A stretch of 64,000 bases of DNA from Dallia pectoralis (Eukaryota > Chordata > Actinopteri > Esociformes > Umbridae). Of this stretch, positions 1 through 11,655 are shown piece after piece. The position numbers and the translations under genes were made by a program. The notes beneath the pieces were generated by a model. The model did not search any database. It was not told the origin of the DNA and worked only from the letters and a program-made list of their open reading frames with translations. The stretch's first letter is position 1. Each line of letters starts with the position of its first letter. The DNA lies in contig CM055745.1 in the NCBI GenBank assembly GCA_029465975.1, positions 17,090,460 through 17,154,459 on the forward strand, given 5' to 3'.

Positions 1-1130
1 AGTTCATCTCTCTAATCTCTCCATATTCAGTTGATGTCAGACATTTGGAGAAGACCCCCTCTATTTGTACAAATACAATTGGTTGGATGATAAGCAGAGC
101 CTTGTTTTCATCAGACGTGACACTAGGAAAGCGTTTTATCTTGGTTTCAACGGATCCAAAAAACATTGCTACATTCCACTTGAAGAAGCATGTTTGTTTA
201 ATTTTTCCGCTGCTATTAATTCTCAGAATTCATCAGACAATTTTTGCACGAGCAGCAGTCTAATTTCAATGAGCATTGCAGCTGTTTTTGTTCTGTTCAG
301 GATCTAGGCGTTTCTGCACACCTCAGCGTGAAGTTCGCGAGTCACCACTGCCCCAAGACAGAAGCTCATTCCCTAAGTCTAAAGCTCATCCATAGTGATT
401 TCTGATTATAAAGTACTGACAAATTTAATACAAGTGAAACTAATTATTTATTTTCAACAAAGGGTATGATTTACACAGAAATTGGACTAGACTATGTATA
501 TTAGACTAGACGCCCGAAGTCTTAAAAAAGTCTCAATTATTTATATGGTAAAAAAATATGCTTTTTGTATAACATCAGGTAAAATGTGCTCCGAACACTT
601 TCTGGTCAGATTTCATACTTGCAAGTTCCGATAAAGGGTCTATTTGTGAATCAGAAAGCGTACTTTTGGGCATCATTGACTAATCTTTATATAACTCTCT
701 TCAATATATTATTCAGGTTGGGCCATTGAGACACTTTTATACATGAGGCATTACAAAGAGGATATACAACAGTCAGTTTTACATATTCAATTTGATCCTG
801 TAAATATGTCGATTGCCCATAATCTGACAATGATAGGAACAAAATATAGGAGACATGCTTTTTTGATGGGTCATAATGATGATTTGCAGATTTTTTTTTT
901 TTAATTTTAATTATTATTAAAATACCTAGTAGTTCTATTCTCTTCTATATTACCAGTAAGAAACACCAGGATGTTTGTATTTTCATTGATGCTTATCATG
1001 CCACACTCATGCCATAAACCTACTGAAATAGTGGAAGCCCCATTTAGCCTAGAAGGTCAGTGTGAAAGAGGAGATGATATGATTAACTCAAGGGGAGCAC
1101 ACTAGATAACAGAACATCATGCTCCTAGAG
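1..1130. other. No recognisable gene (AT-rich intergenic)
   Basis: Short overlapping open frames between 45 and 307 show no motif I can place. The rest is AT-rich with many stops on both strands. I see no repeat array and no splice-bounded exon here. Confidence 0.5.
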
Positions 1131-1132
1131 CA

Positions 1133-1185
1133 GTAGTTTCCAACCTTTTCCCCAGGGGACCCCAGTTTTCCAGGTGTTACATTTC
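1133..1185 (-). repeat. hAT-type terminal sequence
   Basis: The + strand reads CAGTAGTTTCCAACCTTTTC followed by CCAGGGGACCCC. This resembles the CAGnGGTTCCCAACC-type ends of animal hAT elements. It lies just beyond the 3' end of the hAT coding relic on the minus strand, where the element's 3' terminus should be. I did not find the partner end or the 8-bp target duplication. Confidence 0.5.
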
Positions 1186-1218
1186 ACTTTTTGTATCCAT
1201 GTTATAGATAGTATCTCT

Positions 1219-1785
1219 TTAACATATCGTATTTGATTGGATATCCAGAAGCTCATCCTCAGCATGGAGATACTCCACGTCCTCTCCTTTTGAGATTAAT
1301 GGGTCCATTAGCCATATGTTTCCGGCAAAGTAGTCATCAACATCTGAGAAACGTGATTTCATTCCATCTTGTAGCCGCTCCATGTGGTGGGTGAATTCTC
1401 AAAGCAAAACAGTAGACATATAGCCCCCAGACATTTTCAGCAACGATGGAAAATGGTGTTTGTTTTTTCTATATTCAATTTTACGTGCAAAGGCATCCAC
1501 TTATGCCAAAACATTGGCATCTGCCCCCTGCATGCGTGTGTTTGTTTCGTTATATAACCTGAATGTATCAGCCAGATATGAAGTTAATAAGGACAAGTTT
1601 TGGTTTTTGGATTGTGAGAGTCTTTAATCTTACTCTGAAGCGCTACGAAAAGTGCAAGCACTTGACCGCGCGAAAGCCAGCGCACATTGGAGCTTTTATA
1701 AAGTTTACTATTATAATGACTGTCTTGAGTGTCTCATTTAGCTCATCAGACAGGTGTTTGCTCGCCAATGCGTCGGTGTCAGTGT
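1219..1785 (-). pseudogene. Decayed hAT transposase, SCAND3/ZBED5-like
   Basis: The conceptual minus-strand translation contains consecutive hAT blocks: an L-S-D-E-L-N...V-N-F-I-K-A block (about 1780-1640), then YLADTFRLYNE...MQGADANVLA, and finally HMERLQDGMKSRFSDVDDYF with GNIWLMDPLISK and ELLDIQSN (about 1545-1219). Spacing and wording match the mid-to-C-terminal region of the ZBED5/SCAND3/GTF2IRD2 type of hAT transposase, a DDE nuclease that is also often domesticated. In-frame stops interrupt it near 1500 and 1400, and the frame is lost between the first two blocks. It is clearly dead. The N-terminal BED finger and the start were not found. It cannot make a functional protein. Confidence 0.75.
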
Positions 1786-3970
1786 TGCCAACGCCTCAGT
1801 AAGGAAAGTAGCTATTGGCTGTCCTAAAAGTAGCTAGATAATTTGCATATCCCACCGCTTCACATTAATTGTGATGGACGCTGTATGAGAGAAATAACTT
1901 TGTGGGAGAGACAAAAAGTGAGCCAAAAACACGCTAAATATGTTTAGAACTACAAATCAGTTTAATGTCGCAACTCCAACCCTACTAATTTATCTGGGCT
2001 TGGTACAGGCAAAAGTGACCCAAAAGAAATACTCTGGCGGAGTTATTTTATTTATTTTTTGTTTAGTTTTCTTAAATTAGATTTTTTTTAATACAAGCTA
2101 AGGCAAGATCAGTCATCGCGATACATTTGTAGTCTGGATGTTCTGGAGTGCTTTGGCACGGGGGTGGGGAACACGGTAGCACCCGCTGCTCGTAGAGAAG
2201 AGTATCAGAGTAGGAGCGATACGACCATACGTGCTTCAATGTCAGTCTCCAATAACACCAGAAAAAGTAGCTAGATTTGTTGCTAGTCGCTTTTTTGAAA
2301 ATGTGTCGCTGAGGGGGCTCTGAATATTTGCTAAATATAGTGACTATTACGCTAATTTGGCAACACTGGGTGGTTGTGGTCAGATTTACCAACATAAGTA
2401 TGTCTGGTTTTTCGTCGGTTTCTACAATCTACTGCACATATACTATCAGCACAGCCTCATCTGCCACTTTCATCCAGTTGGATAGAAAAAGATCTCTTTC
2501 AAGTTTTCTATTGGGTTTTTAGCGTTTCTATTAATTCTGTCTTGTATTTTTGGACAGCGGTACGTTTTAAAATTTGTCAGCAACCTGTGTCCACATATTT
2601 CTGCCATTTTCATGCAAGCGGGTTTGATGAGATTTTCCCAGATGGTGTTTTTTTCGCTTGTGTTATCAAGATCGCGCATTCAAAAGATGCGACAGTGGTC
2701 CGCTTGTGATCATTTCCAGCCCTTGCAAAAATATTCTGAATGTTCTGAGGCCTATTTTCCATGACAAGTTCATTTTTTCGTCACAAACTAGGGTGACGTG
2801 CAGGAGAATACGCCAGACACAGACAATTCTATGGGTTTTATGTATTAAAACAAACACGACAACGAACGAAAAACATAAAACTGTGCGTGAAATTAAATTG
2901 GGCAAAGAAAGCAACTTATAGAAATACCACAACACAGCTAACAACAAGCATGACATTGAAATAATGACAAGCTCAGTGCACCCACACCCAGTGACTTACA
3001 TACACCTCCTGATTATAAAAATCAAACCAGGTATGCATAATTAACTCAAACCAACCTGAAGGAAAAGGTGAGAACAATACAAAAAGAACGAAAAGGACAA
3101 CTAGTCATACTAGTCGTTACACTTTCGAATAAAGAACTCTGGGTTTTCCCATGAACTCAGGGTGTTTAGTATCCTGGTGTTTCTTTAGTTTGCATGATTT
3201 CATGCTTCAGTTAGCCAGTTTCTCCCCGCAAGTGATTGGGGTGAAAATGTGGATCTTGTCCACTGCTAAAATGAAAACCAAAATTAATATTGTCCTGGTT
3301 AGCTAATTTTCTTTTTGACAAACCAAGATTTGAATTCTCCCTGGAGCTTAGCCATCTTAAGCTTTTTTCCTTAAGTTAGGTCTTTCCTTTTAGCTAGTTT
3401 TTAAAATACATGTAGGATAAAAATTGCATTCCTAGTTAGCTAGCAAACTAATTAGCAACGTTCAAATGGCACAGGTGTTCACAGATATTGTGTTGGCTTT
3501 CAGACACTGTATCACAGGTTTTTGTTACAAATTGCATGTAAAATATTTGTGCCATCCACACATAAAAGGACGGTTTTACGTGAAGAGTACACTTTTTTTT
3601 ATATCTATCACAAGAAATGTTAACTTTCCGTAGCACCAATTAATAAGGTGGCCAGTTTACGTTTTTTCTATACATTCTATCAAATTTACTGTTCTAAAAT
3701 ATATTGTGAAATATACACGAAGACGAGATTCCTATACAAAGTGAATCCTAAAGAAATGTGTGTCCTCTTTAGGTAAAATCGTAAAGAGGACACACGAAAA
3801 TGCAAGAAACGAAAATGTGCCAAAAACCTACTATATTGTGTTGCTGAAAGCCATGGGATTGTTGTGCAATTGACCCTTCGCTAAGCCACGCCTGAAAACC
3901 GCCACAGGCCAATCGTGGTTTAACAACGGTAACTAGGCGCAGGAGGTCTGTCAAGCTTACGAGCAAGGGA
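1786..3970. other. No gene recognised; one MITE-arm-like segment
   Basis: Open frames at 2072-2395(-), 2470-2679(-) and 2658-2956 carry no motif I recognise and overlap on both strands, so I do not call them. About 3510-3615 resembles one arm of the hairpin MITE at 43305-43593 (shared ATCACAGGTTTT..., later CCACACxTAAAAG). The rest is AT-rich unique-looking sequence. Confidence 0.4.
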
Positions 3971-3973
3971 AAC

Positions 3974-4078
3974 ATGCCAACGCGTTGTGCTTATGGATTG
4001 TGTAAATCTGATACCCGATATCCGAAAAGTTTCCCAATCCAAGGGGAGAAATGCCGGGCGTGGACGGAGGCTCACTGA
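3974..4078 (+). pseudogene. THAP zinc-finger N-terminal fragment
   Basis: An ATG at 3974 opens a 34-codon frame starting MPTRCAYGLCKSDTRYPKSF and then a C-x2-W pair before a TGA at 4076. The C-x4-C spacing, the S-F-P turn and the following Cys and Trp match the first half of the C2CH THAP finger. This finger is a sequence-specific DNA-binding module at the N terminus of P-element-like transposases and many fish proteins. The second half (final C, H and the AVPTIF box) is absent, and no splice donor is visible at the break. It is a truncated exon or relic. It is too short for normal ORF calling, and its call rests on motif spacing only. Confidence 0.6.
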
Positions 4079-4389
4079 CATACTTTAAAATACTCGTGAG
4101 TACCGCGATCGCGGCTCTCCCGGTATTAGGTCTAAGGACCGAACATCAGGGGGCTTGCCGGTGTTACGTTTTAACTGGTGATCATGTTAACTGGTGACAT
4201 TCCAGATGCAACGTGGGCGTGTCATTAGAAACACTGGCTGGGAAGTTGACCGTATCGATGCCTGTTCAAAATAATGCAAACGTCAATAAATCGTTCAAAT
4301 GTTCCTAATTTAAATCTTTTTTGTGTCAATCTTGTTTGGGGTCTGGGGTGTTTGTTTACGCCGCAGCATGAACGAGTACAGACCGCTAC

Positions 4390-5575
4390 TATCATAACAG
4401 AGCGTAGTGCGCCCATGTTGGCTTGTGATACATATAGACCACTAGTATACAGTGTAGTGCGCCCAGATTAACTTGTGATACATATAGACCACTAGTATAA
4501 CAGAGTGTAGTGTGCCCAGATTAACTTGTGATACATATAGACCACTAGTATAACAGAGTGTAGTGAGCCCAGATTAACTTGTGATACATATAGACCACTA
4601 GTATAACAGAGTGTAGTGCGCCCAGATTAACTTGTGATACATATAGACCACTAGTATAACAGAGTGTAGTGTGCCCAGATTAACTTGTGATACATATAGA
4701 CCACTAGTATAACAGAGTGTAGTGAGCCCAGATTAACTTGTGATACATATAGACCACTACTATAACAGAGTGTAGTGCGCCCAGATTAACTTGTGATACA
4801 TATAGACCACTACTATAACAGAGTGTAGTGCGCCCAGATTAACTTGTGATACATATAAACCACTAGTATAACAGAGTGTAGTGCGCCCAGATTAACTTGT
4901 GATACATATAGACCACTATTATAACAGAGTGTAGTGCGCCCAGATTAACTTGTGATACATATAGACCACTAGTATAACAGAGTGTAGTGCGCCCAGATTA
5001 ACTTGTGATACATATAGACCACTAGTATAACAGAGTGTAGTGCGCCCAGATTAACTTGTGATACATATAGACCACTACTATAACAGAGTGTAGTGCGCCC
5101 AGATTAACTTGTGATACATATAGACCACTACTATAACAGAGTGTAGTGCGCCCAGATTAACTTGTGATACATATAGACCACAAGTATAACAGAGTGTAGT
5201 GCGCCCAGATTAACTTGTGATACATATAGACCACTAGTATAACAGAGTGTAGTGCGCCCAGATTAACTTGTGATGCATATAGACCACTAGTATAACAGAG
5301 TGTAGTGCGCCCAGATTAACTTGTGATACATATAGACCACTAGTATAACAGAGTGTAGTGCCCAGATTAACTTGTGATACATATAGACCACAAGTATAAC
5401 AGAGTGTAGTGCGCCCAGATTAACTTGTGATACATATAGACCACTAGTATAACAGAGTGTAGTGCGCCCAGATTAACTTGTGATGCATATAGACCACTAG
5501 TATAACAGAGTGTAGTGCGCCCAGATTAACTTGTGATACATATAGGCAGCTACTATAACAGAGTGTAGTGCGCCC
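4390..5575. repeat. 53-bp minisatellite, about 22 copies
   Basis: The unit can be written AACTTGTGATACATATAGAC followed by CACTAGTATAACAGAGTGTA and GTGCGCCCAGATT. Units are nearly identical, with a few point variants (CTAGTA, CTACTA or CAAGTA; GCGCCC or GTGCCC) and one copy lacking CG near 5360. High homogeneity implies recent expansion or gene conversion. There is no coding potential. Confidence 0.95.
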
Positions 5576-5661
5576 AGGTTGATACAACATATGCACAGAT
5601 ACATAGGCTCATGTCGTATCATTCAGACCTACTAAAATATAATATTGTACATAACACACCA

Positions 5662-6399
5662 GGGGCCTGTACCATGAAGCTGGTTTTGGTGGCTAGCCAG
5701 CTATGTTTCAGTTAAGTTTCACCCAACCCTGGGTTTTAGGTACCATGTAAGTAGCTCGGCTTCAATCGGTATTCGTTGCCATGGTATCTGACGCTACACG
5801 GCTAACCTGCCCCGGGGCAGGTTATGTTCTGCATTCGAGATCTCAGTCAGAAGTTGGACCAATCAGCGGTGAGCAAAGACACTTATAGGTGATGTAATTA
5901 ATTCCTAGCTTCTGTTCTCTGTTGCAATGGCTTCACATTTTACACACACACACACACACACAATCAGAATACACACATTTTCATTTCATTCATTTTCAAT
6001 ATCATTAGCCTAAAATCATTATTTTACATTAAGCTATAAAATGTATTTCTTTAACTTAGGCATTAACATTCAGCAATGATCCTCCCAGATTGTTCTCTTG
6101 CTTTGGCAGCAGAGGGAGTGTTATTGAAATTTTTTATGTTCTTCATATTTCTGAAGAATAATTTCTTGTTCCTCCGCGGAAAAAATATATTGCTCTCGCC
6201 CTATCCATATCGAACGTTACTCTTATGTGCACGCGCGCGCGGAGTAATCAGAGTTTAAGGATCAAACCCTGGGTTGACAAAGTAAGTTGATGAGCTGCTT
6301 CATGGTACCAATAAAGCCTGATTGCGTCGGTTTGATTTTGTCAATTCTGAACCAATCCTGGAACCCTGAGTTTGTTCAACTACCATCATGGTACAGGCA
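5662..6399. mobile_element. TIR element (MITE-like), unknown superfamily
   Basis: The left end GGGGCCTGTACCATGAAG is the inverse complement (with one change) of the right end ...CATGGTACAGGCACC. GTACCATG motifs recur in inverted orientation further inside at both ends (about 5751 and 6304). Length is about 740 bp, it has a short CA run at 5941, and no transposase is evident. A possible short flanking repeat (ACCAG) is seen. It is probably a non-autonomous DNA transposon. I cannot assign the superfamily from sequence alone. Confidence 0.65.
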
Positions 6400-6772
6400 C
6401 CAGCTGTGGGGTAAAGAACAACACCAACGTTTCCACACGTCAAGATAATGCATGAATTCAAGTTCAATATGCAATGCAAGCACTAGTTCTCGTTATAATA
6501 GACTGACACTGACTTTTGAGGGGATTTTGTTTATTATTTTTTAAAATATACATCCCTTATAAAAAAAATCTCCCTCTATGGAGTGATGCCCAACACAGAC
6601 ACTGTGGTACCACTTATTGCAGGTGGTGCACTCAATCTGAAAGAGAAACACTCCAAATGCTCAATGACTTAGTTATTTTGAGAGTTCACCCGGTGCTTTT
6701 AATGTAACCTATACATGGTGGATCCCAGTCTTCCAGTAAAGCGTTGGTCTGCTGCTGGTTTATGCTTCTTAC

Positions 6773-8291
6773 CGAGTCATCAGTGTCAGCACCTGAGCTT
6801 TCCTCACCACAAGCCCGACACAGCTGGGACAAGTCATCTGTAAAACATGATACAGGCAATAATGTAGTGTAAATTAAATAGTTACAACATTTAAGTACCT
6901 GGAAGTGTAATCCATACCTGTGTCATTCAACAAGGACATTGCCATGCCCAGTCCTAAAGTGGCAACACCCTCCTGGTCCACAGGGTACTGCACGGGGTCC
7001 TCGTTTAAAATCAATTCTGCTAAAAACTCTGTTAAGTATAATAATGATGACATTGATGATTCATGGCCACATAGATATTAACATTGTTACCTTGCACACA
7101 AACACGATGTTGTGTCCTGCTGTTTGGGATGGCCAACTGTGGAGCATGTCCACTTCCCTATAGCTGGATAATGTTTCCGGACCAAGGCTCTAGATAGAAT
7201 ATCAAATGCTTAGTTTTCCAGTGTTAACCTAAGTCGTATAAGATCTATTCAATCCAAGGTGAGTTGAAATGTTAAAAGGACTACATTGAGACAAGCTACT
7301 GTTAACCTAGGTAAACAATCACAAGTGGTTTGTTGCTCCCTCAATATTCATTCATTCAATATCCAAAGTGAGAACCTGATTATTAAAACTGGTACTTTAC
7401 CCACCTTGTCACATCCCTGCACTGCTCAATCTGTTGTTGCGTTGCCCCAAATGGGTCCACAAACAAGGTTGAGATCTATGGAAATGCAGTTACAAATTAT
7501 AGCAACCCCATGTACAGCAGCTGTTATAGTTTTTATCAATGCATGTAAACATTTGAGATAATAAGTGTCCAGTGTCCCTGATGGCAAACAGCTCCAGCAG
7601 CCACATCATGTTTCAAGAGGTTTAGCTAAGAACAAACAAACACATTATACACACAGACACACACATACACACACACATACAAACACATTATACACACAGA
7701 CACACACACACATACACACACACACACATACAAACACATTATACACACACACACAGACACAGTCACAGTCACACACACACATTATACACACACAGACACA
7801 GTCACACACACACACACACATTATACACAGACACACACACACACACACATTTCCATTACAGATATCAATATGCTGAAGAGGTGAAACATCCTACTTACCC
7901 TTCTGAAACATTTTTGGGAGCCCTGCCAGACCTGCGTCATTGTATATGCATCAATAATGCATGCCCCGGTTCTACGGCCCACAATGCATAGGTATGCATT
8001 CACAACCTATAAGTACTTGTAATCCACGATTTCTTACTACTTAAAATAGATTTATTAGATAATGAAGTACCTCTGTCTCCAACTCCTGTCCTGGGGCCAG
8101 GTCTGTGGTAGAATTTTCAATATTATGTTATATTCAAATGTGTTGTGGTCCAATCTAAATGGTTCTGCTGTAAATAACTGTTCAGTTCCCATAGGAAGTC
8201 TCATGTCCTCTCCCAGGCGCAGGATGTGTTTTGACTGAGCCATGTAGACTTTATGGGTTCCAGATAAGAGGGACTCCAGAGTTAATAACAT
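6773..8291 (-). pseudogene. Ulp1/SENP-like C48 protease exons of Ginger1
   Basis: Six exons with GT/AG borders and compatible phases can be chained on the minus strand: 8102-8071, 8006-7899, 7625-7551, 7475-7405, 7189-7091 and 7026-6918, plus 6837-6773. A likely earlier exon lies in 8291-8140. Joined, they read LAPGQELETE/VVNAYLCIVG, then a GHWTLIIS block (catalytic His), TLFVDPFGATQQQIE (catalytic Asp), then HPKQQDTTSC (oxyanion Gln and nucleophile Cys) and FLAELILNEDP. This is the His-Asp-Gln-Cys order of Ulp1/SENP deubiquitinase-like proteases, which cleave SUMO-type modifiers. After the Cys the frame breaks: several bases of the usual C-G-V-F turn are missing, while FVCK survives in another frame. 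The gene is therefore inactive. Exons of 32-109 nt explain why no long ORF shows. Confidence 0.75.
7640..7852. repeat. CA-rich microsatellite
   Basis: Imperfect (CA)n is interspersed with ATTATACA and CAGT blocks. It lies in the intron between two Ulp1 exons (7899 and 7625). The Thr-His-rich and Val-Cys-rich open frames across it are low-complexity artefacts. Confidence 0.95.
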
Positions 8292-8344
8292 GTACGGGGA
8301 GGATAGAATAACATGGGCTTTAAATACATCACAACCGGTACAGG

Positions 8345-9500
8345 AGAGGGAGGGTTTATACTGGACACGTGTATATAGAGGGAGGGTTTATACTGGGCGT
8401 ATATATATAGAGGGAGGGTTTATACTGAACGTATATATAGAGGGAGGGTTTATACTGGACGTATATATAGAGGGAGGGTTTATACTGGACACGTGTATAT
8501 AGAGGGAGGGTTTATACTGGACACGTGTATATAGAGGGAGGGTTTATACTGGACGTATATATAGAGGGAGGGTTTATACTGGACGTATATATAGAGGGAG
8601 GGTTTATACTGGACGTATATATAGAGGGAGGGTTTATACTGGACGTATATATAGAGGGAGGATTTATACTGGACGTGTATATAGAGGGAGGGTTTATACT
8701 GGACGTGTATATAGAGGGAGGGTTTATACTGGACGTATATATAGAGGGAGGGTTTATACTGGACGTATATATAGAGGGAGGGTTTATACTGGACGTATAT
8801 ATAGAGGGAGGGTTTATACTGGACGTATATATAGAGGGAGGGTTTATACTGGACGTATATATAGAGGGAGGGTTTATACTGGACGTATATATAGAGGGAG
8901 GGTTTATACTGGACGTATATATAGAGGGAGGGTTTATACTGGACACGTATATATAGAGGGAGGGTTTATACTGGATACGTATATATAGAGGGAGGGTTTA
9001 TACTGGACGTATATATAGATGGAGGGTTTATACTGGACGTATATATAGAGGGAGGGTTTATACTGGAGGTATATATAGAGGGAGGGTTTATACTGGACAT
9101 ATATAGAGGGAGGGTTTATACTGGACGTATATATAGAGGGAGGGTTTATACTGGACGTATATATAGAGGGAGGGTTTATACTAGACGTATATATAGAGGG
9201 AGGGTATATACTGGACGTATATATAGAGGGAGGGTTTATACTGGACGTATATATAGAGGGAGGGTTTATACTGGACGTATATATAGAGGGAGGGTTTATA
9301 CTGGACGTATATATAGAGGGAGGGTTTATACTGGACACCTTTATATATAGAGGGAGGGTTTATACTGGACGTATATATAGAGGGAGGGTTTATACTGGAC
9401 GTATATATAGAGGGAGGGTTTATACTGGACGTATATATAGAGGGAGGGTTTATACTGGACGTATATATAGAGGGAGGGTTTATACTGGACGTATATATAG
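8345..9500. repeat. 30-bp minisatellite, about 38 copies
   Basis: The unit is GTATATATAGAGGGAGGGTT followed by TATACTGGAC. Variants are GTGTATATAG, a copy with ACACGT, and a few short units. Because 30 is a multiple of three, it creates long open frames on both strands that are not genes. It sits between the integrase and protease halves of the Ginger1 relic. Confidence 0.97.
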
Positions 9501-9799
9501 CAGAGGTCAACCTAATAATGGTTGAGCATTTGACTTGACATGTAAATGTGTTGTTAACTGCTCCAGGTTTATGAATCTTGAATAAATACATTATCATTAC
9601 TAAAAAAAACTACAGTCTCCATCTTCCCTTTAAATAAATCCACGATAGGTCCATCATATTTTCAGAATAAACCTTGTATGGTCCTATCTTTGACCACAAG
9701 GTTTCTTTATGTCGGCCAGCCATAGGTCCCTGATTACTGTTAAATATAAATGACAATCACTGTTACTTCAGAAATTCATAATTTAGGGTGTACTTTGTG

Positions 9800-10785
9800 G
9801 ATGTTAACTTACACATTTCTGCATTTCTTGGAGCTTCTGCAGTCTTTTGGCATAGGGATTTTCCTGCAGCTGTTGACAGTGAAGTGCATGTGTGCATGTT
9901 GTGATGGGGCAGTCAGAGTAGGATCCAATTGTATTAGTTTAGCCGGTATTCTTTCCTCTGGGGGGACATAAGGTGTTAGATGGTCTATGTTGATATAAAC
10001 GGTTTTCCCCCTTTGACTGGCACAAGGTCAGCAATTTTTCCATCCAGATTCTTTATCATTAGTGGCCCAAGCAGATTTGCTTCTTGCTTGCCCCCTTTCC
10101 TTAGCTCCTGTTTCACATTTCTGATGAGAACTAAATCCCCCACGGTGAAGTTGTCCTCCTGTCCTTTCTCCTGTTTTCTTTTTCTAACCCTGTCTTGGCT
10201 TTTCTTCACATTGTGTTTAACATCCTCGTATACAGATTGCCGCTTGTGTGCGCCTTCGGAGATTTCCTCCAGACATAGCAGCCTGTTCACTTTGTCGTCT
10301 GTGACCTGCCACAAAAAAGAAAGTTGAGGATTGATATTTAGAAGTAGACATATAGATTTACGTTTAAAAAAAGAACATTACAGAATCTTACTTTATACTC
10401 TTCATCCACCTCAGAGGGGTACCTCGCCTCCCTCCCAAACATTAAAAAGTATGGGCTGTACTTAGTAGTCAGCTGCTTCTACGTCCGAAGTGCAAACATA
10501 GTTGACTGCAAATACTGGTCCCAATCTTTGGGGTGGTCAGCCACCACTTTGTTCAGGGACCTGACAATTTCCGATACAGGCATGAGAATGGAAGAAGGGA
10601 ATCTGGGTTCAATTTTACAATAAAGATGCTCTTCTGGGAACTGCTAATCAACATGTTATGTAGTGACAGCAAAAATGCATCCAGGTATTAAAAGAAAAGT
10701 AACCTCTGTATTGTGCCATTCAATTTCTCCACAAGGCCATTAGTCTGTGGATGGTAAGGAGAGCATAGGCTTCTTTTTTACAACC
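9800..10785 (-). pseudogene. Gypsy-type integrase C-terminal exons of Ginger1 (KRBA2-like)
   Basis: Three minus-strand exons can be read. The first (about 10785-10704) gives SPYHPQTNGLVEKLNGTIQR, the H-P-Q-T-N-G-x2-E block of the integrase catalytic core with its final Glu. The second (about 10585-10392) gives DWDQYLQSTMFALRT, an in-frame TAG, then SPYFLMFGREARYP. The third (10305 down) starts VTDDKVNRLL after a TTTTTTTGTGGCAG acceptor, joins in phase 0, and carries the basic KSQDRVRKRKQEKG segment and LGPLMIK, a GPY/F-like chromodomain-proximal motif. A TAG at 9985 ends that frame. One base of shift would continue into INIDHLTPYVPPEERIPAKL down to about 9800. In Ginger1 this is the cut-and-paste transposase. 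The stop and frameshift show that it is dead. Confidence 0.8.
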
Positions 10786-10799
10786 CTCAAATCAATTAG

Positions 10800-11309
10800 G
10801 CCAGACAAGAACCCCAACCCATTTTTTAGCTGTGGCTTCACTGTGATTCAACAGTGTGCAGTGAACAGTTTGCGGCACATAGCGTAATTTAACAGTTTTA
10901 TTTCTGTTTCAGTGCTAGAATTCAATGCTTAAGATCCCTTGTTTTTGCTTCAAGGCACTCTCTAATTATGTTAAACACAACCTGGCATATTTGGGGTCCA
11001 GTCTGTGTGTGTGTGTGTGTGACTATGGAATAGCGGTCCATATTTATGCTCAACACACTTTCCATTATGTCGAGTTCAGCGCTGTAAACAAACACAAGTA
11101 ATCTCTGAGACAAGTTACATTATATACAGTACAATTCGGAATTGAGTGAAAGCACTGGTATAACAATATTATAATTTAAATTCAGACAGAGATAGACTTA
11201 AAAAAATGAAGGAAAAAGATATCTGCATGCATAGATTGCCTCAAATCATCCTCTCTTCTGCAACCTCACTCAGCCAGCCGTTGGTCTATGGTTTGGAAAG
11301 GTATTTCAG
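10800..11309. other. No gene recognised
   Basis: If the Ginger1 integrase continued upstream, its catalytic D,D exons should lie here, but I could not find them. A (GT)n run at about 11006-11021 is the only repeat. The short minus frame at 10922-11113 has no known motif. Confidence 0.4.
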
Positions 11310-11537
11310 TTCACGAGTTCACACTTACATACCATTTGAGGGATAGGTTTAATGCGTGTTTTGGCGTGCTGTCCGGAGGGAGGGCTCGGAATTGGTGGGG
11401 GGATGCTGCGAACTGTCAGCGGATCGAGGTAAGACTGCTGAGTCTATATGTACCCTCTAGCCGTTGATTGCTGAGGGCTTCCACCTGTAATTAATTAGCA
11501 GAAAGTCCTCCTCCCGAGCTTTGTTAATAAACCTCAT
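11310..11537 (-). mobile_element. Minimal DIRS-like derivative (copy A): two ends fused
   Basis: On the minus strand this opens ATGAGGTTTATTAACAA and matches the 5' about 150 bp of the complete element at 53192 (through GACTCAGCAGTCTTACCTCG and GCTGACAG). It then reads GCAGCATCCCCCCACC and passes directly into the 3' end (CCCTCCCTCCGGAC, CGCATTAAACCTATCCCTC, GAACTCGTGAA). All coding sequence is missing, leaving about 228 bp. The same GCAGCATCCCCCCACC joint occurs in copy B at 30409. That points to a non-autonomous subfamily rather than two independent deletions. Confidence 0.7.
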
Positions 11538-11539
11538 AT

Positions 11540-11655
11540 TGTGACTTAAGCAGCTGTGCCATTGACCTCACAAAGAAATCTTTAATGCCATGTGGTTTTC
11601 TTTTCATGCAGTCCCACTGGCAGATCATCTTAATGCATCAACTTGGACAAAACCT
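11540..11655 (-). pseudogene. Fragment of the same TE gene as 31450-32872
   Basis: About 110 bp match 32143-32260 closely on the minus strand, including KRKPHGIKDFFVRSMAQLLK. A Trp codon here (TGG) is TAG in the 32-kb copy. About 10 bp of the VDVAHC segment are deleted, which breaks the frame. It directly abuts the 5' end of DIRS-like copy A, so that element lies at the edge of, or inside, this older repeat. Confidence 0.65.

Larger units (their letters stand above)
6700..10800 (-). mobile_element. Decayed Ginger1-type DNA transposon body
   Basis: On the minus strand, Gypsy-type integrase exons (about 10785 to 9800) are followed downstream by Ulp1 cysteine-protease exons (about 8291 to 6773). 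This order, integrase then C-terminal Ulp1, is diagnostic of the Ginger1 superfamily. The two halves are separated by the 30-bp minisatellite at 8345-9500, which probably grew inside an intron. I did not identify terminal inverted repeats or a CCGG-type duplication. The N-terminal integrase exons (zinc finger and first two acidic residues) are missing or beyond recognition upstream of 10800. Confidence 0.7.

Noticed and set aside
8512..9338. Long YIEGGFILDV / SSINPPSIYT frames
   Set aside because: 30-bp array artefacts on both strands.
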